Shown: piece by piece, positions 1 through 6,240 of the stretch
Numbering within the stretch: the stretch's first letter is position 1
Layout: the number at the start of each line of letters is the position of its first letter
Assembly (NCBI GenBank): GCA_016777745.1
Contig: JADHQX010000068.1
Span: forward strand, 1-6,885
Length of the DNA stretch: 6,885 bases
DNA from: Candidatus Pelagibacterales bacterium
Lineage (GTDB): Bacteria; Pseudomonadota; Alphaproteobacteria; Pelagibacterales; AG-422-B15
Direction: 5' to 3'
Notes under the pieces: generated by a model
Databases searched by the model: none
Told to the model about the DNA's origin: nothing
What the model saw: only the letters and a program-made list of their open reading frames with translations
Program-made: the position numbers and the translations under genes

Positions 1-124
1 AGTGCACATCCAAAATGGGTTATACAGCCTCAAAAATCTGCGCTGTGGTTTTTTATAGGCCAGTACTTAACAATCCGAGGTGGTCTTTTGCAGGCCCCAA
101 GCGCGCGAGTTAGGGGGCACCGCA

Positions 125-490
125 ATGAATGATCGTGAAGAGCTGCGCCGCCTGATTGATGTTATTGAGAAAGGCTCTGGCAGTGGCAGTCTTGAGCAGG
201 CCATTGATGACATCAAAACCTTTGCCAACACTGCAAGCTTTCTAGCCAACAAGCTGGATACACGGCTCAAAGGTGGTGAGGTCAAGGCAAAGAGTAAACC
301 CAAATCGCGCGTGGGAAAAGCAATAGCGTCAGTGCCTAAGCCCAATATACAAAAGGCACCAAGTTCGAGGTCTGATCCGCTTTCGACAAATACATCTGGA
401 ATGCCAAAAGCGACCAGTATTGCAACATCACAGGCTGATTTTGAGCTGCTTAAACCACAAGGATCACAGCCACCTGTTAAGGCAAGTTGA
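125..490 (+). CDS. Small hypothetical protein with helical N-terminus and low-complexity tail
   Basis: A 121-residue protein that I do not recognise. Residues 1 to about 50 (beginning MNDREELRRLIDVIEKG) are charged and look alpha-helical. The rest is rich in Ser, Pro, Lys and Thr and is probably disordered. There is no signal peptide, membrane segment or zinc motif. I chose the ATG at 125 because AGGGGG at 112-117 sits 7 bases upstream as a good ribosome binding site; a GTG at 80 in the same frame has none and would add 15 unconvincing residues. It stands alone on the plus strand, about 220 bp left of the tRNA fragment. If that fragment marks an island end, this gene is the last gene of the island. 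A short spurious frame cannot be excluded, but the start signal and the acid/base pattern favour a real gene. Confidence 0.5.
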   Translation: MNDREELRRLIDVIEKGSGSGSLEQAIDDIKTFANTASFLANKLDTRLKGGEVKAKSKPKSRVGKAIASVPKPNIQKAPSSRSDPLSTNTSGMPKATSIATSQADFELLKPQGSQPPVKAS

Positions 491-710
491 TCGCAGTGGT
501 GTCTGTTACCGTCGATGCTGCGGTGTGCGGGCTCGAACTAAATCGTGCCGCTAAGTGTGGCAGCCTACGCGGGTTGGTGTATTGCGCAGGATTTAAGGGC
601 ACAAATGCACGGTTTTTGGTCAAAGAAGTGTGTTTGATTTGCTCATTGTGCTTTCTTTAGAGAGGCATAGTTAGAATGGAATTAGGCAGATGAATAACAA
701 AGAAACAGAA

Positions 711-762
711 GCACTGATTTGTAATCAGTAGGTCCGCGGTTCGAGTCCGTGTGGGGGCACCA
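711..762 (+). pseudogene. 3' fragment of tRNA-Thr(UGU); candidate attachment (att) site
   Basis: The segment reads as the last two thirds of a tRNA. The anticodon stem is ACTGA (713-717) paired with TCAGT (725-729), around the loop TTTGTAA with anticodon TGT. A variable loop AGGTC follows, then a T arm CGCGG-TTCGAGT-CCGTG (735-751, one G-U pair), the 3' acceptor strand TGGGGGC (752-758), discriminator A and CCA (760-762). An intact gene would start GCCCCCA and have a D arm; neither is present in the 100 bp upstream, which is AT-rich and unrelated. The piece therefore cannot make a tRNA. Fragments beginning at the anticodon arm are typical of the duplicated attachment core left by tyrosine-recombinase elements that integrate at tRNA anticodon loops. 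By that rule, the element lies to the left and the original flank to the right. Confidence 0.8.
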
Positions 763-819
763 TTTAAATCAATGACTTAGACGGACTTTAGCAAGAAGTG
801 CTTCATTCAGATTTATGTC

Positions 820-839
820 TGGGGGACATATGGGGGACA
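820..839 (+). repeat. Two direct copies of TGGGGGACA
   Basis: TGGGGGACA occurs at 820-828 and again at 831-839, a period of 11 bases or about one helical turn. The pair lies 58 bp downstream of the tRNA fragment. Short phased direct repeats close to an att core can be arm-type integrase sites or accessory-protein sites, but nothing in the sequence proves this. It may also be the remains of a translation start region, because an ATG at 815 opens a frame that stops after 16 codons. Confidence 0.35.
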
Positions 840-861
840 AAACATCGCCGTTGGTGGTGAA

Positions 862-1233
862 TTAGACCTTATTTGTGTTCATAGACGAATCAAAACTCAC
901 ATCCCACATCTCACCTAAACTAGTAACTGTGTTGGGCTTCATACCAATGGGGAAGTATGTAACACCGCGATGTTTGCGACTTGGGTGCTTGTTTGCGAGA
1001 TCAATACAACTCTGGAGCCTTCTTACAGCCCCAGAACTCACATCTCATCTAAAACTAGTAACTGTTGTTAGGTCTGCCGTCCCAGCTTCTATAAATTCAT
1101 ACAGGTCTGGGCTGCTAAAAATCCGCTCGGAAACAAACTGTGGCGTACCAAAGCCGTTTAGCAATGTTATCGTCTCTCCGATGATCCTTTGAACAGATAT
1201 CCAAGCCGCATCCCTAGTAGTTTGTCCGCTACT
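862..1233 (-). pseudogene. Decayed minus-strand reading frame, unrecognised family
   Basis: Read on the minus strand, one frame from 1233 to the TAA at 862-864 is interrupted by a single TGA at 1045-1047 and closed upstream by TAG at 1234-1236. Both halves have protein-like composition. The first includes RDAAWISVQRIIGETITLL and SPDLYEFIEAGTADL; the second includes VRRLQSCIDLANKHPSRKH and ends shortly after GEMWDVSFDSSM. No ATG or GTG with a ribosome binding site begins the frame. It therefore looks like the C-terminal part of a lost gene rather than a working one. An opposite-strand frame over the same bases has a poorer composition and is taken as its shadow. I cannot name the family. Confidence 0.4.
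905..1070 (-). repeat. Imperfect direct repeat inside the decayed frame
   Basis: About 30 bases at 905-935 recur at 1039-1070 with a few substitutions and indels; CACATCTCA and ACTAGTAACTGT are shared. In minus-strand translation both copies encode a T-V-T-S motif followed later by D-V-S. The copies are 134 bp apart, and the upstream copy (1039-1070) contains the in-frame TGA. This fits a partial tandem duplication of the gene's 3' end, or recombination between two related gene ends. Confidence 0.5.
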
Positions 1234-1236
1234 CTA

Positions 1237-1589
1237 AACACCAAGGGCGGGTTGCGGCCGTTCGCCGCAAGCGCGAAATCGCATAATGCCATCAGAGGAA
1301 GCTGACATTCAAGCGATCATCAAAGCCCGTTCTTCTCTGCACCGCCGCAAGGCAGCATCGAGCCCAAAGACTGCCTTGGTGAAATGCGCAGCATTAAGTA
1401 AGAACGGCAGAAAAGCGCCGTGAATGACGGCACAGTGTTTAGAAGACAGCACGATTGTAGAAACGCAGGAATATTTAGCCCTGGGCCTGAACTACTTATC
1501 AGCAAGCAGCTTGGCTTGTTGACCGCAGATCGCCTGCATATTGAATGCACCACGAAGCAAAAAGATGGCCCAGTCCGGAATAGCCTTTG
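1237..1589. other. Intergenic stretch with no supported gene
   Basis: Short open frames exist on both strands here, but none has a convincing ribosome binding site, codon pattern or recognisable motif. The stretch around 1250-1420 is GC-rich with scattered short related words and looks like decayed sequence. The exporter on the minus strand terminates at its right edge. A weak hairpin GAATAG/CTATTC (1578-1595) overlaps the exporter stop codon but lacks an adjacent T tract, so I do not call a terminator. Confidence 0.5.
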
Positions 1590-3224
1590 CTATTCAGCAA
1601 TCTTCTCCGGCGCGTTTTTTAGCGGTGTATCATCCTGAAGCGAGATTGCCTGTCGCTCAATCATGCGATGAACCTTGGGCCGATCTTTGCCGCGATGAAG
1701 CTTCAGAACGAGCTCATAGGACTCGGCATCGGCCTGCGTGCGACGCTCGTGGTGGCGGACATATTCGACCCAAGTAGGGACATGATATGTCTCGGTCCAG
1801 ACATCCGGGTTTTCAAGATCCCGCAACAGGGCCCATTGCTGCGCCCCGTCGCGGATTCTGATGCGTCGCCTCGAGTTCATCACAGCCAGAAATTCGGTCA
1901 CATCCTGCTGGGCAATTTCATAATTGACCATGATCATTATAGGCCCGCTACGCTGTTTCAGGTCCAGTCGCAGGAATGGTTCTTTGAAAGTATTGAGCGG
2001 ATTAAGGTCGAGATCGGTGGAATCAGGCAATGGCAGGCGAAGGCCCACCAAAGCGCCAAGGACCAGCAAGGCGGCTGCCACGAACATCGCACGGTCCGCA
2101 CCGAAGTTTTCAGCTATTGCGCCCCATGCCCAACTTCCCCCGGCCATTCCGCCAAACACGCCGGTCTGATAAAGTGCAAGAGCTCTGCCGACCACCCAAC
2201 GCGGCGTAGACAACTGAATTGTAACATTGAACAGGGACAGGGCCATGACCCAACTTCCGCCAGCAAGAAGTAGGGCAGCGCCGCTGAACACGTAGTGACG
2301 GCTTAGGGCCAGAGTTATGCAGCTGACCGCAAAGGAAAGGAATGCAGCCTGCGTAATGCGCTCGTTCTGAAATCGTGCCCGCAAGCGGGCATTCAGAAGT
2401 GCACCGCATACAGCGCCCATTCCAAAGCAACCGAGGAGCACACCGTAGACAAAGGCTCCTCCTTGCAATAATTCCCTGACGATCAGCGGCAGTAGCGCCA
2501 GAATTGCGATCGCGGATAGGCCGAACATAAAGCCGCGAAAGATAACTTTCGTGAGATTGGGCGACATAGCGACATAGCGTAGGCCTGCGGAAAACGCGCT
2601 ACCCATTCGTTCCCGCGGCAAGCGCCGCTGCGGCGTGGACGGTCGCCAAAACCACAGGGCGGTAATGATGCCAACATAGCTGAAGGCATTCACCGTAAAT
2701 GCCGCTGCAGCACCCGCGATGGCCACGATAGCTCCACCCGCAGCAGGCCCGATGCTGCGCATCAAGTTAAACCCCATACTGTTAAGTGACACCGCTGCCG
2801 ACAATTCATCGCGCGAGACGATATCACCCATCGATGCCTGCCAAGACGGATTGTGCAGTGCCGTGCCGCACCCGATCAAAAATGTGAATCCCAATAATAT
2901 CCATGGCGATAGCAGCCCTTCGTAGGCCATGATTGCAAGCAAGATCGACACAATGAGCATGAAGGATTGTGCAATGAGCATAACTTTGCGGCGGTCGAAA
3001 TTATCTGCGAACACCCCAGCCAACAATGAGAAGATCATTATGGGAAGCGTCACCGAGGATTGCACAAGTGCGACCATGCTTTGAGACTCTGTCAGGGATG
3101 TCATCATCCATGCAGCCCCAACGGCCTGTACGAGTCCTCCGAAATTCGAGGCGAGGGCTGCAATCCAGAGCATCCGGAAAGTCTGATTTTGGAAAAGCGT
3201 CAGAGTCGATGTACTTTGTGGCAC
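1590..3224 (-). CDS. MFS transporter of the EntS/MFS_3 (DUF894) type with C-terminal soluble domain
   Basis: A 544-residue inner-membrane exporter of the major facilitator superfamily, resembling the MFS_3 (PF05977) group that includes the enterobactin exporter EntS. A run of hydrophobic segments spans residues about 17-395. Between the second and third lies the MFS motif A, GVFADNFDRRK (70-80). Residues about 430-515 form a soluble tail typical of this group, with the patterns VTEFLAVMN, DVWTETYHVPTWVEYVRHH and YELVLKLHRG; it resembles a ferredoxin-like, monooxygenase-type fold. I chose the GTG at 3224 because minus-strand GGGAG (3231-3235) lies 6 bases upstream. The 544-residue length also suits the family, and a candidate promoter sits inside the optional 50-residue extension reaching 3374. 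The substrate cannot be read from sequence; siderophores, macrolides or other small molecules are possible. It has no adjacent biosynthetic genes. Confidence 0.9.
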   Translation of the reverse strand: MPQSTSTLTLFQNQTFRMLWIAALASNFGGLVQAVGAAWMMTSLTESQSMVALVQSSVTLPIMIFSLLAGVFADNFDRRKVMLIAQSFMLIVSILLAIMAYEGLLSPWILLGFTFLIGCGTALHNPSWQASMGDIVSRDELSAAVSLNSMGFNLMRSIGPAAGGAIVAIAGAAAAFTVNAFSYVGIITALWFWRPSTPQRRLPRERMGSAFSAGLRYVAMSPNLTKVIFRGFMFGLSAIAILALLPLIVRELLQGGAFVYGVLLGCFGMGAVCGALLNARLRARFQNERITQAAFLSFAVSCITLALSRHYVFSGAALLLAGGSWVMALSLFNVTIQLSTPRWVVGRALALYQTGVFGGMAGGSWAWGAIAENFGADRAMFVAAALLVLGALVGLRLPLPDSTDLDLNPLNTFKEPFLRLDLKQRSGPIMIMVNYEIAQQDVTEFLAVMNSRRRIRIRDGAQQWALLRDLENPDVWTETYHVPTWVEYVRHHERRTQADAESYELVLKLHRGKDRPKVHRMIERQAISLQDDTPLKNAPEKIAE

Positions 3225-3259
3225 AAGGCGCTCCCTTCCTTGGCCAGACCTTACCGTAA

Positions 3260-3288
3260 TTGATACATCCGTAGAATGCTCAGAGCAA
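3260..3288 (-). promoter_or_regulatory. Candidate sigma-70 promoter for the MFS exporter
   Basis: On the minus strand, TTGCTC (3283-3288) and TATCAA (3260-3265) are separated by exactly 17 bases. The predicted transcript would start near 3253, leaving a leader of about 30 bases before the ribosome binding site and GTG start at 3224. Both hexamers are imperfect, so this is a plausible but unproven call. Its main value is that it argues against an upstream ATG start at 3374. Confidence 0.35.
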
Positions 3289-3453
3289 CCTAATGGTCGA
3301 ATTCCATTCGCATCACTATTGGACGCTTCTCGCTTTGACCGACGTTCCTGCCACCAAAATGCTGCGTTCTGCACTAATGGCCAGTTCGGTGGTGCTGCAT
3401 GGCAGCGGCGGAATTGGCATCAAACGGCGGTTAAGGGCCTTTCATGTAAAAGT

Positions 3454-3481
3454 TTGACAGAAGGCGCCAGTCCCATAAACT
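3454..3481 (+). promoter_or_regulatory. Plus-strand promoter-like sequence without an obvious gene
   Basis: A perfect -35 hexamer TTGACA (3454-3459) is followed after 16 bases by TAAACT (3476-3481), a 4-of-6 match to the -10 consensus. The -10 lies inside the inverted repeat at 3471-3494, a layout typical of repressed promoters. Downstream on the plus strand there is only a 62-codon frame from 3489 with no recognisable feature, so the promoter is either orphaned by gene loss or makes an RNA antisense to the 3' end of the 415-aa gene. Confidence 0.3.
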
Positions 3482-3494
3482 ATACTTTATGGGA
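3471..3494. repeat. Inverted repeat with 9-bp arms, operator-like
   Basis: The arms TCCCATAAA (3471-3479) and TTTATGGGA (3486-3494) are perfectly complementary and flank the 6-base centre CTATAC. The AT-rich arms and short centre suit a dimeric DNA-binding protein better than a terminator, since no T tract follows on either strand. The core CATAA-N8-TTATG also resembles the spacing of some Xer recombination sites, but the outer bases do not match a dif consensus. It lies about 250 bp upstream of the exporter start. Confidence 0.6.
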
Positions 3495-3554
3495 AGGCGG
3501 TATGGGGCCAAATATGCGGCCTCAAAATTCGTTCCAAAACTGAATCCTAGAACG

Positions 3555-3734
3555 TCAAAATGTTGTGGGATTTTCACATTCGACGCGGTTGTTGCGATCT
3601 GTTGTCAGCCTTCTGACGCAGCTCGCTGTGAAACCGTCCCACAGCTTCGGCGCTATGGTTTCCACTTTGGTCCCTAATCTCGCATGATCAATGACCTTAA
3701 GTTTCTGCGCAATCGCGGGCTCGCGTGACTAAAA
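3555..3734 (-). pseudogene. Short open relic downstream of the 415-aa gene
   Basis: After the TAG that ends the 415-aa gene and a second TAG two codons later, the same minus-strand frame stays open for 57 codons to a TGA at 3555-3557. It has protein-like sequence, including IAQKLKVIDHARLG and KLWDGFTASCVRRL. There is no good start codon or ribosome binding site. The first part is loosely reminiscent of the N-terminal helix-turn-helix of some IS transposases, but this is only an impression. It could be chance. Confidence 0.2.
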
Positions 3735-4982
3735 CTATACCACCGTGTTCTCAAAGATGGCGATCGTAGCACGCAGCCGCAGCATCATGAGCCCATCTGC
3801 ATGTGGAGGTGGGGCCGTTTCTAGTCGGCGAAGCGCCTGAAGCGCCCAACCCACTTGGTCCAACTTGGTGGTAGCAGCCAAGAGATGACTGGCGGCTGCA
3901 TCGAGATCAGACGGGATGGCCTCATAGCCTCGGCCTGCAAGCAGATGCGCAATGGCTTGAAGCGCCACCATGGCAGCAAATGCCGGATCCTTAGTCGTAA
4001 AGTCTTGTGAGGCTCGAATAAGTGTTGCAGGTTCCACGGCGGTGTCTGCCGCGCAGTCGAGTGCGATATCCAAAAATCCAGCCGTCTTGGCCGTGGCAAA
4101 CCATTTGCCCTTGGCGTCATAGAGGCCCATCAGATCATCGAGAATTCCGCGCGGGTCTCTATCGGGGTAACGTTTGAATAAACTGCGCCACATGGATAGA
4201 TAGGTGTTGCCCGCAGCAGTTGGTAAACCAAAGCGACTATACGCATCATCTGCCTTCCCCTGACGGACCAGAATGTCTTCGCAGAACTTGCAAATCTCTG
4301 CATAATTGTAGGACTGGCGACCTGCATCCAACATGACCTGCGCGAAGGCCAAAGCCTCATCATCTCGCCCCTGCCGCAAAAGTGCTTGCGCTGCAAATCG
4401 CTCATAGGACCAGGAACGCGACTTCGGTAGCGCCAACACCTCAGTCAAATCTTCATAGCGTTCAACCTCAAGAAGACAGGATAAGGTTAGCGTTACAGTC
4501 GTGACATAAGAAAACCGCTCCCAATCCGACCAGGCGTGCCGGATTATGTCGAGGTCCAGATCGGCATGCTGGTTCATCAGTTTTGGAAATTTGGCGATTT
4601 CTCCAAAGTGTTCAGAGAAAGGGAAAAGATAGTCAACACCATCGTCCTGGATCGCCTGGCGCAGCCGGTCCAGCCATTTGGCACGGGTCGCCTCATCGGC
4701 GGGTGCCGCGACCAAGATTGGTATCAGCGCTTCTAGCGTCCCGTTGATAGCACTGCCCAAAGCCCCGGACGACGTATCGATATATTCAAAAGCGGGCCAG
4801 ATCCGCTCGGCAAGCGCAATCACCCCTTCGGCTGCCGCCGCCGGATCAGAGCGATTCACCGCTTTGATTTCTGAAACCGTAGACTTGAGTCGGGCTATGG
4901 CTTTGGCTGAAGATTTCCAATTGTAAGAACGCGCCCGCATTCCTGCCTTGAAAGCCCACTTATGTGTTACCTGCTTCGCCAT
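3735..4982 (-). CDS. Conserved-looking helical-repeat hypothetical protein
   Basis: A 415-residue protein with no signal peptide and no membrane segment, so probably cytoplasmic. Most of it alternates charged and hydrophobic positions as in stacked alpha-helices. Stretches such as YERFAAQALLRQGRDDEALA and CEDILVRQGKADDAY have the character of TPR-like repeats. The N-terminus (MAKQVTHKWAFKAGMRARSY) is strongly basic. I believe similar uncharacterised proteins of about 400 residues exist in several proteobacteria, but I cannot name a family or function. The ATG at 4982 follows CCCGTTATCC-side GGGGAG (minus strand, 4994-4999) by 11 bases, slightly long but acceptable; another ATG just upstream is out of frame. 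Promoter-like elements and a palindrome lie 40-65 bp upstream. It is separated from the exporter by about 510 bp, so the two are probably not one operon. Confidence 0.8.
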   Translation of the reverse strand: MAKQVTHKWAFKAGMRARSYNWKSSAKAIARLKSTVSEIKAVNRSDPAAAAEGVIALAERIWPAFEYIDTSSGALGSAINGTLEALIPILVAAPADEATRAKWLDRLRQAIQDDGVDYLFPFSEHFGEIAKFPKLMNQHADLDLDIIRHAWSDWERFSYVTTVTLTLSCLLEVERYEDLTEVLALPKSRSWSYERFAAQALLRQGRDDEALAFAQVMLDAGRQSYNYAEICKFCEDILVRQGKADDAYSRFGLPTAAGNTYLSMWRSLFKRYPDRDPRGILDDLMGLYDAKGKWFATAKTAGFLDIALDCAADTAVEPATLIRASQDFTTKDPAFAAMVALQAIAHLLAGRGYEAIPSDLDAAASHLLAATTKLDQVGWALQALRRLETAPPPHADGLMMLRLRATIAIFENTVV

Positions 4983-5020
4983 GCCTGCGCCATCTCCCCG
5001 TTATCCTATTGGGTGAGAGT

Positions 5021-5047
5021 AGCATACGATTGTAGCGCGACAATCAA
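5021..5047 (-). promoter_or_regulatory. Candidate promoter with embedded 18-bp palindromic operator
   Basis: GATTGTAGCGCGACAATC at 5028-5045 is palindromic except for one mismatched pair near its centre (16 of 18 positions symmetric). On the minus strand it lies between, and partly over, TTGATT (5042-5047) and TATGCT (5021-5026), which could be the -35 and -10 of the 415-aa gene, with a short 15-base spacer. TACAAT (5029-5034) is an alternative -10, though without a good -35. A dimeric repressor binding here would block transcription directly. Confidence 0.4.
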
Positions 5048-5211
5048 GGTGAGAACGGAGTGGTGGGGGCTCGCAGAGAGGGCGTAACCCGACTGGAGAG
5101 GCCCAACTTAGTCCATGGCCATCGCTGCTAGGTAAATCAGGGCCTTTCCACTATCGCTCACGGCCAGAATGTCGCACACATGATAGAGAACAAAGCCACC
5201 TACAGAGACGC

Positions 5212-5499
5212 ATGATGATCAGATCAGAGCTTTACGCAAAAATCGCCGCCGAGAACCAACACCTGACGCATGAGCAGGCGGTGGCCGTTGTCGATACTAT
5301 CTTTGAGGCGATCACGGCAGCGCTTGAACGCGGCAACCGCGTCGAAATTCGGGGCTTTGGCGCCTTTAGTTGCAGGCAGCGCGAAGGCAGAATTGGGCGA
5401 AACCCGAAGAACGGGGCCACTGTGGATGTGGCGCCAAAGGTCATACCTTGGTTCAAGCTAGGAAAAGCCATTAGGGACCGATTGAACACCCCAGACTGA
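5212..5499 (+). CDS. IHF-beta/HU-family DNA-binding protein
   Basis: A 95-residue nucleoid-type DNA-bending protein of the HU/IHF family, closest in pattern to integration host factor subunit beta. The N-terminal helices (SELYAKIAAENQHLTHEQAV) are followed by the hallmark RVEIRGFGAF (43-52). The DNA-contacting arm carries GRNPKNG (62-68), with Pro65 at the position that intercalates into DNA. The closing motif is PWFKLGK (79-85), where most members read P-x-F-K-P-G-K; the usual proline is leucine here. Length is normal for the family. Two adjacent ATGs (5212 and 5215) can start it and the ribosome binding site is weak, so the first residue is uncertain. It precedes a serine recombinase on the same strand by 183 bp, which suggests a paralogue serving recombination rather than the housekeeping IHF-beta. 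An HU-like role cannot be ruled out. Confidence 0.9.
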   Translation: MMIRSELYAKIAAENQHLTHEQAVAVVDTIFEAITAALERGNRVEIRGFGAFSCRQREGRIGRNPKNGATVDVAPKVIPWFKLGKAIRDRLNTPD

Positions 5500-5573
5500 C
5501 CAATCGTCTTACCGACAGGCTGGTTCTGCAAACCTAGGCAGCCAGGCAAATTAGCGGCCGGGCACGGCATTTA

Positions 5574-5669
5574 GGGTATACCCGTGGTGACGGCGAGGAT
5601 GAACACTAAAGCAAGCCACTTTTATCTTCACTTTGGGCCGATTTCTCGATAATGAACAGATCATGTCGA
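5574..5669. promoter_or_regulatory. Dyad-containing leader upstream of the serine recombinase
   Basis: The 183 bp between the IHF-like gene and the recombinase holds a perfect 10-bp palindrome GGGTATACCC (5574-5583). About 75 bp further on is a weaker dyad with TCGA at each end (5646-5649 and 5666-5669). Small serine recombinases commonly act at, and autoregulate from, dyad subsites just upstream of their own gene. These are therefore candidate res-type subsites or operators. GATAAT (5648-5653) could be a -10 element, but I see no good -35. No clear repeated half-site links the two dyads. Confidence 0.25.
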
Positions 5670-5682
5670 AGGCACACCCAAA

Positions 5683-6240
5683 ATGAACACTTATCAGGCC
5701 AAAATCGGATATGCACGGACATCGACTGTGGATCAGAACCTCGATGCACAGATTGCCGCCTTGAAAGCGGCTGGGTGCAGCATGGTCCGCACCGAGAAAA
5801 AGAGTGGCGCCAGCCTTGAAGGGCGGCCCGAACTGAGAAACATTCTAGACTTTATCCATGCAGGGGAGACGCTTGTCATTACCCGTATTGATCGGTTGGC
5901 CCGCAGCCTGAGTGACCTACAGACAATCGTCACCCAGCTGAAGTCCAAGGGCGCGCATCTTGCCGCGACCGAACAACCGGTGGACACCTCAAACGCCACG
6001 GGTAAGGCCTTCTTCGACATGCTTGGGGTCTTTGCCGAGTTCGAAACCAACCTGCGGCGGGAACGGCAGGCAGAGGGGATTGCCGCAGCCAAGCTGCGTG
6101 GCGTTTACCGCGGGCGGACCGCAAAGATTGATATGGCTGCTCTCCAAGTCAAACTTGCAAAAGGCCTCTCTCCCACAGAAATAGCACGTGACATGGGCGT
6201 GTCGCGTGGCACTGTTTACAAAGCAAAGGCCTTGATGTGA
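5683..6240 (+). CDS. Small serine recombinase (resolvase/invertase family)
   Basis: A 185-residue site-specific recombinase of the resolvase/DNA invertase family (PF00239), the usual length for this class. The catalytic serine is Ser14 in GYARTSTVDQ, which forms the covalent 5' phosphoserine link to DNA. The conserved arginine block is TRIDRLARS (67-75). The long helix E region is FAEFETNLRRERQAEG (117-132). A C-terminal helix-turn-helix of the HTH_7 kind (about 158-182, SPTEIARDMGVSRGTVYKAK) reads the DNA site. All expected active-site residues appear present, so the enzyme is probably functional. GAAGG at 5668-5672 lies 10 bases before the ATG. It follows an IHF-like gene and overlaps the next gene. 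No Tn3-type transposase is in the window, so it may resolve plasmid or element multimers or invert a segment rather than complete transposition. Confidence 0.93.
   Translation: MNTYQAKIGYARTSTVDQNLDAQIAALKAAGCSMVRTEKKSGASLEGRPELRNILDFIHAGETLVITRIDRLARSLSDLQTIVTQLKSKGAHLAATEQPVDTSNATGKAFFDMLGVFAEFETNLRRERQAEGIAAAKLRGVYRGRTAKIDMAALQVKLAKGLSPTEIARDMGVSRGTVYKAKALM

Noticed and set aside
113..121. GGGGGCACC just before the first gene, the same 9 bases as the tRNA fragment end (753-761)
   Set aside because: The match does not extend through the T arm or anticodon arm, and the G-rich part serves as a ribosome binding site. It is most likely chance rather than the partner att site.
546..562. Hairpin TGCCGC/GTGGCA after the first gene
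   Set aside because: Six pairs including one G-U, with no T tract on the plus strand; too weak for a terminator.
875..1192. 105-codon plus-strand frame
   Set aside because: It lies opposite a minus-strand frame with better protein character, has no ribosome binding site and shows no motif; taken as a shadow.
1578..1595. Hairpin GAATAG/CTATTC at the exporter stop codon
   Set aside because: The stem is AT-rich and the nearest T run on the minus strand is about a dozen bases away, so it is not a convincing terminator.
1668..2273. Long plus-strand frame of about 200 codons opposite the exporter
   Set aside because: It is fully antisense to a clear MFS gene, with shadow-like composition and no start signal.
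3471..3494. Xer/dif site
   Set aside because: The CATAA-N8-TTATG spacing is suggestive, but the outer halves do not match dif and the arms are perfectly symmetric, which suits an operator better. Kept only as a question under the orphan-promoter finding.
3489..3677. 62-codon plus-strand frame after the orphan promoter
   Set aside because: No ribosome binding site is visible and the composition is not protein-like. It remains possible only if the promoter is real and gives a leaderless message.
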